Shown here one piece after another: positions 1-7,000 of a stretch of DNA of 64,000 nucleotides. Position numbers and translations under genes: made by a program. The stretch covers positions 218,618-282,617 of the forward strand of contig NZ_JBQHDG010000015.1 in the NCBI RefSeq assembly GCF_052068095.1, read 5' to 3'. The notes below the pieces were generated by a model. The model saw only the letters and a program-made list of their open reading frames with translations, searched no databases and was not told the origin of the DNA. The DNA is from Phytohabitans sp052068095 (lineage in GTDB: Bacteria > Actinomycetota > Actinomycetes > Mycobacteriales > Micromonosporaceae). Positions within the stretch are counted from its first letter, which is position 1, and each line of letters starts with the position of its first letter.

Positions 1-227
1 CAGGTCAGCGACGACATACGGTTCGCGCCACATGCCTTGGGGCGGCGGCGACGCTCTCCAGCCTTCGCCTGCCTTTGCGTCCCGGACCTCGTTGGGGACG
101 CGCTTGCTGTGGGCCGGACGCGGCAGAATGCGAACCGGTCCTGATCGTCGCTGGTGATCCGTTGGCGGTAGGGATGGCCAGATCACGCAGCCTTCGGAGG
201 GTCTGATGAGGGTCTGGCCGGGACAGC

Positions 228-542
228 TCAGGCGATCTGGCGAAGGTCGTTTCCGTAGTCGAAGATGATCCGCATCCGGGCGCCCAACGCCCGCGCGTAC
301 CGGCTCAACGTCGCGACCTCGTTAACGTCCAGGTCGCCGTTTTCGATCTGGCTGACTCGGCCCGGTGTTACCCCCATCAGGTCGGCGACCTGACGCTGGG
401 TGAGCCCCAGCCGCTTGCGTTCCTCGGCGAGGTGAACGGCGCTGATCCATGCCTCGGTACGCGCGCGCTCCTCAGCCAGCGCGGTGTCGTCCCCGTCATG
501 CAGTTCGGTACGGATGTCGTCCCAGTCGTGAAACTCGGTCAT
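228..542 (-). CDS. HigA-like XRE-family antitoxin
   Basis: A 104-residue protein with a clear helix-turn-helix of the Cro/CI (XRE) type in its second half (LGLTQRQVADLMGVTPGRVS, then a recognition-helix continuation ending in ENG). A short charged N-terminal region rich in D and E precedes it. The start is the ATG at 542, which overlaps the TGA of the upstream toxin remnant in an ATGA arrangement. This is the usual toxin-first order of HigBA-type systems, where the antitoxin binds the toxin and represses the operon. The toxin here is broken, so the protein may be an orphan antitoxin. It lies in chromosomal DNA to the left of the integrated element. Confidence 0.8.
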   Translation of the reverse strand: MTEFHDWDDIRTELHDGDDTALAEERARTEAWISAVHLAEERKRLGLTQRQVADLMGVTPGRVSQIENGDLDVNEVATLSRYARALGARMRIIFDYGNDLRQIA

Positions 543-935
543 GGCGCCTCCCGCCGTTTTCTTTCGAGGGCCAGCCAGCCCTCGTAGGCGACCTCCGCTG
601 CCGGGATCGCCACCTTGTACCACCCCGATCACTCACCGGCCTTGTTACCCGCGACCAGCAGTACCGCCTGCGACCAGGGATCGAAGACGAACAGAACCCG
701 GATCGCGACATCACGGCCGGACCTGGGGTCGCAACTCCTTGAGATTGCTGACGCTCGAACCCTGCAATGTGTCGACCAACGGGCACCCCAGCCCTGGGCC
801 CACCTTGGCGAGCATGTCGATGGCGACGTTCACCGAGCGGTATGTGTCCGGGTCGGCCTGGCGAAGCGCACGCAGCCAGTCACGCACGTCGGTTGTCGTC
901 CTGATCGCCCAGCGGCGGGCCGGTTCGGGAGGCAC
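539..935 (-). pseudogene. HigB/RelE-type toxin, frameshifted and with a nonsense codon
   Basis: Read from a GTG near 935, the first frame gives a typical phage-derived Gp49/HigB-like toxin N-terminus, with DVRDWLRALRQADPDTYRSV and later GSSVSNLKELRP. It then hits TGA at 711-713. The conserved second half (IRVLFVFDPW, LLVAGNKAGE, WYKVAIPAAEVAYEGWLAL) continues in another frame and carries a further in-frame TGA at 629-631, where the family would normally have Trp. The last codons overlap the antitoxin ATG. Two independent lesions make a functional toxin unlikely. The exact original start is uncertain. Confidence 0.75.
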
Positions 936-994
936 CGAGCAACTATAGCCCGAACTAAACAACAACGCGATCCGCGTCAGTTACCGTCCCCAAC

Positions 995-1333
995 ATGAGC
1001 AGCGCAAGTCCGACGAGCCTGACCGGTCGGTGGCGGATCGTGAGCATGGACCTCTGGGACAGCGACACCATCGATCTGGTGGAGCCCGCCTACATCGAGT
1101 TCGACGGAGACCAAACCGGACGCTTCGGATTCATCGCCGTCGAGGGGTGGATGGACTGCCGCCAAGCCACCCGCGACGGGAAAGGCTGCGTCGAGTTCAC
1201 CTGGGAGGGCAACGACGAAGGCGACCCCGTCAACGGCCGCGGTTGGGCCATGCTGACCGACAACCGCACCCTCAACGGGCATATCTACTTCCACCTCGGT
1301 GACGACTCCGGCTTCCAGGCAGTCCGCACCTAA
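995..1333 (+). CDS. Small conserved hypothetical protein
   Basis: A 112-residue soluble acidic protein beginning MSSASPTSLTGRWRI and rich in aromatic residues and glycine (VEGWMDC, FTWEGNDEGD, GHIYFHLGDDSGF). Pattern and length resemble a widespread uncharacterised bacterial family of single-domain proteins whose function is not known to me. It has no signal peptide or membrane segment. It lies just outside the left attachment repeat, so in an element-free chromosome it would sit beside the tRNA gene that serves as the integration site. Confidence 0.7.
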   Translation: MSSASPTSLTGRWRIVSMDLWDSDTIDLVEPAYIEFDGDQTGRFGFIAVEGWMDCRQATRDGKGCVEFTWEGNDEGDPVNGRGWAMLTDNRTLNGHIYFHLGDDSGFQAVRT

Positions 1334-1400
1334 CCGCGATGCGGCCCTATCTCCAGAGCCTGCGCCCCACTCGCACCTCAGGCGCGTCTGCTCCGCGTTC

Positions 1401-1444
1401 TGTGGGGCGGGCGGGACTCGAACCCGCGACCGAGGGATTATGAG
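1401..1444. repeat. Left attachment repeat (orphan tRNA 3' end)
   Basis: 44 bp identical to 60902-60945. It reproduces the tRNA from the anticodon loop through the T-arm (GGTTCGAGTC on the minus strand) to the acceptor 3' side, with no 5' half. Identity stops abruptly after 1444 (acc versus tcc at the right copy). It is interpreted as the tRNA end displaced by insertion of the element. Confidence 0.93.
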
Positions 1445-1449
1445 ACCAA

Positions 1450-1468
1450 TCAAGATCATCAATCTTGA
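1450..1468. repeat. Inverted repeat beside the left attachment site
   Basis: TCAAGAT-CATCA-ATCTTGA, a perfect 7-bp inverted repeat with a 5-bp spacer, beginning 6 bp inside the left attachment repeat. Its position suggests a binding site for the recombination machinery, but this is inference; it could also be a chance palindrome. Confidence 0.4.
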
Positions 1469-1561
1469 GTCGGCTTGATCCCGGACAGGGGCCGTGACGT
1501 GCGGCTTCATTGATCGCCGTCCGGCCCCGTCCGGGATCGTCCGGACGGCAACGGCGCCGTT

Positions 1562-1583
1562 CCCTAGCAAGATCCCTAGCATT
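1562..1583. other. Candidate integrase/excisionase arm sites, left end
   Basis: Two CCCTAGC heptamers at 1562-1568 and 1574-1580. An 18-bp stretch at 1566-1583 (agcaagatccctagcatt) is repeated exactly at 60815-60832 near the other end. Shared short repeats at both ends, offset from the crossover core, are how tyrosine-integrase arm sites usually look. No binding data are implied. Confidence 0.6.
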
Positions 1584-1618
1584 CGCTCGGGACCTCCAGA
1601 ACGACGGAGGTCCATGTC

Positions 1619-1711
1619 ATGAAGGCACACGAGTACGTCGCGATCGACCCCACTCTGCGTACGGTCGTCAGTCTCATCGAGTGGGCTCGGCTCGCGGAGG
1701 TGTCGTGGTGA
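1619..1711 (+). CDS. 30-residue peptide translationally coupled to the DUF2637 gene
   Basis: The ATG at 1619 follows a GGAGG at 1606-1610 by 8 bp and gives a 30-codon reading frame beginning MKAHEYVAIDPTLRTVVSLI and ending EVSW. Its TGA at 1709-1711 overlaps the GTG start of the next gene. Good ribosome site, coupling and plausible codons support real translation. Function is unknown; very small ORFs of this sort commonly precede transfer genes on actinomycete elements. Confidence 0.5.
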   Translation: MKAHEYVAIDPTLRTVVSLIEWARLAEVSW

Positions 1712-2298
1712 CCGCCGAGCGCCCGCGACCTGCGTACGGTGAGCGCCTCGAAGGTGTGGTGCAGGTCGCCATCATGCTCGTCATCGGCACCGCGGCGGGA
1801 GCGGCGAGCTTCACCCACGTTCACGACGTCGCGGCAGGGCATGGCCAGCCGGGATGGCTTGCGTGGGCCGATGCAGTCACCTTGGAGTTGATGTCGATCG
1901 CGTCGGGCCTGGAGATCCGCCGCCGGCACCGGGCGGGGCGGCCCGTGCTGTTCGCCTCGACCGTGTTGGTCTGCGCGGTTGCCCTCTCGCTGGCCGCTCA
2001 GGTCGTCGAGGCCGAGCCGTCGGTAATCGGCTGGATCGCGGCGGCGTTGCCGGCGCTCGGGTTCCTGGCGATGGTGAAGCTGGCGCTCGCCCGGACCGTG
2101 GCGGTGGCCGGGTCCGCTGAATCCACGGCCGTCCAGGACGAACCGGAGACCAAGGTCGAGGCTATGCGGCGGGCGTTTGCCGCGGCCATCGAACAAGGCC
2201 GGACTCCCGATCATCGCGAGTTGGCGCTGGCCGCCGGCGCCGACATCTCGCACGCCCGGCGCGTGCACCGGCGGTTGGCGGCCGCGCAGTCCGGCTGA
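1708..2298 (+). CDS. DUF2637 membrane protein (actinomycete element transfer gene)
   Basis: 196 residues from the GTG at 1708, chosen because GGAGG at 1696-1700 sits 7 bp upstream; the GTG at 1705 is an alternative. Four hydrophobic segments follow one another (about residues 13-31, 45-62, 75-94 and 103-121), then a soluble C-terminal part with a likely DNA-binding helix pair (DHRELALAAGADISHARRVH). DUF2637 proteins are typical of actinomycete integrative elements and plasmids, near spd and tra genes. Here the usual partners (FtsK-like translocase, RepSA) are missing, so this is probably a remnant of a transfer module or helps mobilization by a co-resident element. Confidence 0.8.
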   Translation: MTAERPRPAYGERLEGVVQVAIMLVIGTAAGAASFTHVHDVAAGHGQPGWLAWADAVTLELMSIASGLEIRRRHRAGRPVLFASTVLVCAVALSLAAQVVEAEPSVIGWIAAALPALGFLAMVKLALARTVAVAGSAESTAVQDEPETKVEAMRRAFAAAIEQGRTPDHRELALAAGADISHARRVHRRLAAAQSG

Positions 2299-2398
2299 GT
2301 CCGGACCGGTCCAGCTCCCCGGGACCAGGTCTTGGGGAGCTGGACCGGCTCCTGGACCCGCTGGGCCGCGCTGGGGGTAGCCCTTCAAGCGCGAGCTG

Positions 2399-2596
2399 GT
2401 GCAGTACGCGCAACAGCTTCGCTACCACGCCCGGCAACGACGCACCCGGCCTGGACCGGCTGGCCGACCTGCCCGAGCCAACCCCACCACCGACGCGGAA
2501 ATCCGCGCCTGGGCCCGCGGCGAGGGCCTGGCCATCAGCTCAGGTGGGCGCATCCCCGTCGAGATCCGTGCGGCGTACCGCCACGCACACACCTGA
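2399..2596 (+). CDS. Lsr2 C-terminal-like DNA-binding fragment
   Basis: A 65-residue frame starting at GTG 2399. Its second half (TTDAEIRAWARGEGLAISSG, then GRIPVEIRAAYRHAH) matches the C-terminal AT-hook-like domain of Lsr2 nucleoid proteins, which bind AT-rich foreign DNA through an R-G-R minor-groove motif; the corresponding position here reads S-G-G-R. The N-terminal dimerisation domain of true Lsr2 is absent, and an in-frame stop at 2378-2380 prevents extension. It could be a stand-alone DNA-binding domain or a relic of a larger gene. No strong ribosome site is visible. Confidence 0.5.
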   Translation: MQYAQQLRYHARQRRTRPGPAGRPARANPTTDAEIRAWARGEGLAISSGGRIPVEIRAAYRHAHT

Positions 2597-2622
2597 CGGC
2601 CTCCGGGGGCTTCGCGAGCTGC

Positions 2623-3297
2623 CTACTGGTCAGGAGGCTGCGACGAGGTCAGGTCCTCACGCCAGGCATCCACCCGGGCACGCAGCAATGCCACCTCCGC
2701 TGGCGTGAGGCCGTACTCGGCGAATTCCTCATCGTCGAAGCGTTCGATGTGGCGCAGCATGCCGGCGAACATCGCGCGGTCGAAGCCGGCATCGACGGTC
2801 TCCGCGAGCACGCACAACCGATCGAGGGTGTAGCGGCCGGCCGTGATCGCCGCGTCGATGTCCAGGAAGTCACGCGCGGCGGCGCGGTTGTACAGAGCGT
2901 CCATCTTGCCCGCCAGGACATCGTCGGCGTGCAACACCGGGCCGATATCCATCTGTACCGGCGGCTGCATCCGCCAGTTCGCCACCAACTCCACCCGGTA
3001 CTGCGTGCTCGGCTCGGCCGGGTCGGCGAGGTACAGCCGGACGAACGTTTCCGTCCGGTGGTCGACCTCCACCTGGTAGCCCGCGCCACGGTACGCGGCC
3101 ATCACCTCGTCGACGGCGGCCGGGAAGTCCGCTCGCCGTTGCCAGTCGGCGAACAGGTCAACATCCTCGCTCGGGCGTTGCAGGATGCCATGCGCGGCGA
3201 CGGCGTGGCCACCCGCCAATGCGAACCCGTGCGGCCCGCCCGCGCTGAGCCCGATCTCCGCCAGTCGCCGGTGGACGGCCGCGTCTTCCGCTCTCAC
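2623..3297 (-). CDS. AbiEii/AbiGii-like nucleotidyltransferase toxin
   Basis: 224 residues, GTG start at 3297. The N-terminal region shows the nucleotidyltransferase signature of the AbiEii family: GGHAVAAHGI, then RPSEDVDLF with its paired acidic residues. A further motif around LAGKMDALYNRAAARDFLDI follows, as is usual in DUF1814-type enzymes. Family members act as toxins in type IV-like abortive infection systems or modify tRNA. The start overlaps the TAG of the upstream gene by one base (TAGTG), so the two are co-translated, consistent with an antitoxin-toxin pair. It is the first cargo gene at the left end of the element. Confidence 0.8.
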   Translation of the reverse strand: MRAEDAAVHRRLAEIGLSAGGPHGFALAGGHAVAAHGILQRPSEDVDLFADWQRRADFPAAVDEVMAAYRGAGYQVEVDHRTETFVRLYLADPAEPSTQYRVELVANWRMQPPVQMDIGPVLHADDVLAGKMDALYNRAAARDFLDIDAAITAGRYTLDRLCVLAETVDAGFDRAMFAGMLRHIERFDDEEFAEYGLTPAEVALLRARVDAWREDLTSSQPPDQ

Positions 3298-3650
3298 TAC
3301 GCAGCTGGCCGGCGCCCAGCGGCCAACTCAGGAAACCGGGCCTCCCACAGCCGCCGCACCTCGGGCGGGACTACCAGGCTCGGCCACAGGCGCACCAGCG
3401 TCGGCCCGTCGAGCCACTCGGCCAACTCTTCCGGGTGGGTGGCCTCGCGGAGGACGGTCTCGTACATGCTTGCCAGCCGGCGCGGGTTGGCCAGGTCGTA
3501 GCTGGCCTGCCCGGACCAGTTCAGCCGCCGCTCCAGCCGCACCACTCCGCTCGTGGGCCCATGCAGGTCAGCCAGGCGTGAAGCCACGGCGTAGGGCCGC
3601 TGGTCGGCGTAGCGCGAGCCGAGCGGGGCACGAGCTGCTTCCGCGCTCAT
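3297..3650 (-). CDS. Probable partner/antitoxin of the AbiEii-like gene
   Basis: 117 residues from the ATG at 3650, preceded by GAAGGGGG about 8 bp upstream. It is a soluble, Arg- and Leu-rich protein without a motif I can name with confidence (YDLANPRRLASMYETVLREA, HPEELAEWLDGPTLVRLWPS). Position directly upstream of, and overlapping, a nucleotidyltransferase toxin suggests the AbiEi-like or DUF-type antitoxin that often occupies this slot in actinomycetes. A longer reading frame exists upstream but lacks coding character. Confidence 0.55.
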   Translation of the reverse strand: MSAEAARAPLGSRYADQRPYAVASRLADLHGPTSGVVRLERRLNWSGQASYDLANPRRLASMYETVLREATHPEELAEWLDGPTLVRLWPSLVVPPEVRRLWEARFPELAAGRRPAA

Positions 3651-4081
3651 TGCCAAACCCCCTTCGCCTCGGCGTCGCCGTCTCGTCCAAAGGTAAACGA
3701 CAACCTGCAACTGGTGTCCACCACACGCGGCGTACACGCCTGGGGAAGCCCGAACCCTGCGCTGGACCGTCCACCGTGCCGGTGCCCGCTGGGCGGCCGG
3801 CCGATGATCGGTCAAGCGGCCGATCGCGGCCGGCCCGGGTGGAGATCGGGATCGGACTTCAGGGCTCCACCGGGTGAGAAGACGGTCATCCTTGGGTGAC
3901 ACGGCAGTCCGCTTCGCGACAGAACGCATACGCTCGATACCGCGAGGTCGGGATGATGGTTTGCCGGTCACCGCGGCCGCTGGGTAAGCGGCCCCGGGCG
4001 ACGCCAAACGCATCGAAGACACCAGCCAACAAGTCACTGGACAACGCCGTCCGCGCAGCGCAAGTGGATGCCGCGACATGA
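3651..4081. other. Intergenic region between divergent genes
   Basis: 431 bp between the antitoxin-like gene (minus) and the DinG-RecQ gene (plus). It must hold both promoters. A GC-rich palindromic stretch (ggccggccgat ... gcggccggcc, about 3793-3836) is visible. I see no convincing gene and no confident -35/-10 pair. Confidence 0.4.
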
Positions 4082-7000
4082 ATGGGTCATGCGGCTGCTT
4101 CAATTTCGGAGGGGGCCGTACTGTCCGCAATCCTGCCCCCGAATATTGGACGTGCGCGGGACCTGTTGTCCGACCGGGGCCCGCTGCTGATAGAAGACCT
4201 CGCCACCGCACTGCGCCAAGCGGGGGTCATTCTCAGCACGCAACGCCTGGCCAACCTTCCCCAGCGGTACCCGGAGGTTTTCGCCTTCGACGGCGCCGGT
4301 CGGCTTGTCGCTGGCTACCAACTCGCACAGGCGCGCCGCGCGGGCGAGGATGCACCCGAAGCGGAAGATCCAGTGCCCGAGCACGCTACGCAGGTCGACA
4401 GCGACGAACCGACCGGCCACGCCTGGCATGAGGTGCCCGCCCCCGCGCCGCTGCAGCTGGACGACATCGTCGTGCTGCACGTTGCCGACGCCGCCGAAGG
4501 CTTGGTCGACATCGGCGCGGTGCGGATGCGCGACGGCGCGACCGCTGCCCTATCCACGGGCCCGGGACAGTCTGAAGCCTTGCGGCAGTTCGTGGACGGA
4601 TCAGCCGCGGTCGTTGGCTACGGCCTGGATCGTGTCGTCACGAATGCCGACGATCTCGCGGCAGCCCTGCCCGCTGTCCGAATCGACCTGCGCATGCTGG
4701 CGCTTCTGCATAGTCCGGGCCATTCCAGCGCGGGGTTGAGCGAACTGTGCGCCACACTCGCCATCGGGCTTGAGGGTGGAGGCATCGTGGCCCAGGCACG
4801 GGCCGCTGCGGACTGCGTACGGATCTTGACCGAGAAGGTCGACCACAGCGACCCTTCGTGGCAGCTCGCCCGTGCTTGTCTGGTCGCTGGCGGGTCCGAC
4901 CTCGCCCGGCTCGTGCCAGCTGGGTCGCTGCCAGCCGACGCGTCGGAGGGCTTGCGCTGCGCCGACGATCCGTTGCTGAGCCCGCCGGCCCAAGCGCCGG
5001 AGCATCGATCGGCGCGCGAAGGCGTGCGGCACGTCCTGTCCCGCCTCGACGAGTTGGCGTTCACCCCCCGACGGTCCCAGCAGGAGATGGCCGCCGCTGT
5101 GGCTGAGGTGCTGGACGAGGGTCGCCGGATTGCTGTGGAGGCGCCCACCGGCACCGGCAAGTCGCTCGCTTACCTGGCGGCTGCCGCTGGGCGCGCAAGT
5201 CGGGGCCGCCAGCCAGTAGTCATCGCTACCGCCACCAAGGTGCTGCAACAGCAGCTGCGACGCGACGTCGAGAAGCTACAGCGCAGCGGGCTGTTCGGCG
5301 CGCCGTTCCGCCAGTTGTTCGGGGTGGGAAACTACATCTGCGCCCGCGAGGTGGGCACCGCGGTCAACACCTCGGAACCGGATCTGGATGAGAACCACTG
5401 GCTCGCCTTGGCCGTCGCGGTGCGGGCCCTCGCGCTCATCCCGACCGGTGTGTGGGACGACGTTCGCGACCACGACGTGGCCGCCACCCGGCCGGCATAC
5501 CGGGCAGCGCGGGACACGCTGCGCACCGACGCCGGCTCGTGTGAACGGCACGACTGTGACTGGGTCACACGGTGTCCCCTGTACACCCGCCTGGCCAGCA
5601 TGCGCGAACGACCCGGCGTCGTCGTCGCGAACCACGCTCTCGTGGCGACGTGGGCGAAACTGGCGTTTGAGGGCCGCCGTAGCCCCGGCGACGCGTCGGC
5701 GGCCGGCGCCAGCGACCTGGTATTCGACGAGGCCCACGAGCTGGAAGACAGCCTGACCGGCGCCTGGACCGAGGCGGTTGGACGACGCGAACTGTTGAAG
5801 CTGGCCGCCCGGCTAGACGGAAAGGCCGGCTTGGACCGGCAGCTACGCCGGATCGCGCGCATCGGGCCGGACCTTCGTCGCGGCCGGAACCTGCCGGCAC
5901 TGGCGCGGCAGTTGCGCCAGGCGTGCGAGGACCTGTCCAGCGCCGCCCATACCTATCTCCACGAGTACGGCGGCGCCGACGACACGGCGGTAATGCGCTA
6001 CGGGATCGTCCAGATCCGGCCGGAGTTCCGCTACCTGGTCGAGCGGGTGCGCGATGTAATCGACTGCCTTCGGCCGTTGACCGATGCGCTGACTGCCGTG
6101 GAGTCCGCCGCGCGTCAGGCCACGGCCGGGGCGCCGCCGCAAACGTCGGCTCTGCTCAGGAGCCTGGCTGCGCGTGCCGGTGGGACCGCGGCCGCCGCCG
6201 AGGAGGCCACACGAGTTCTGGATCGTCTCCGCGAGCTGCCCGACGAGCAGCTCTGGGTCTACCTGCTCTCCATCCCAGCCACCGACGAGAACGGACGCGG
6301 GGACGAACCGGCAGCTGCGGACTGGACCTTCGAGTGCATTCCGATCGACGTGGGTGAGGCGTTCGGGCAGGCCATCGTGCGGCCGGCACGCAGCGTGACG
6401 CTGACCAGTGCCACCCTCACCACCGGTGGCACCTTCGACTTCCTCGCGTCCCGGCTGGGTATCCGCATCGAGCCGGGCAGTGTCGAGCCAGAGATCTTCG
6501 AGGGCCGACAACTTGCCAGCCCGTTCGACCACGCCACCCAGTCGGCCGTCGTGCTCACCAGCCACCTGCCGGTCCCAGTGCCCAGCCAGGAACGGGAGTT
6601 CGTCGAGGACCTCGCCCGCGACCAGGTCGGCCTGCTGTCACTGACCGGCGGTCGGGCGATGACCCTGTTCGCCGCCCGACGCCGGATGCAGGCGGTCGCG
6701 GAACGGGTACGCGCGCGCGCCGACGAGCTGGCCGGGCGAGGCGTGCAGCTCCTCATACAAGGGGAGGCCGGGGCCGCCGAGATCGCCCAGCGCTTCCGTT
6801 CCGAGCCCGGAACAGTCGTCTATGGGCTGCGCTCCTACTGGCAGGGCTTCGACGCGCCGGGCGACACGTTGAGCTACCTGGTGATAGAGAAGCCGCCCTA
6901 TCCGCACGTCGACGACCCGGTCGTCGGCGCACGAGCGCGAGCCATCGCCGACCGCGGTGGCGACCCGTTCCTGGAGTACGTGGTGCCCAAGACGGCCATC

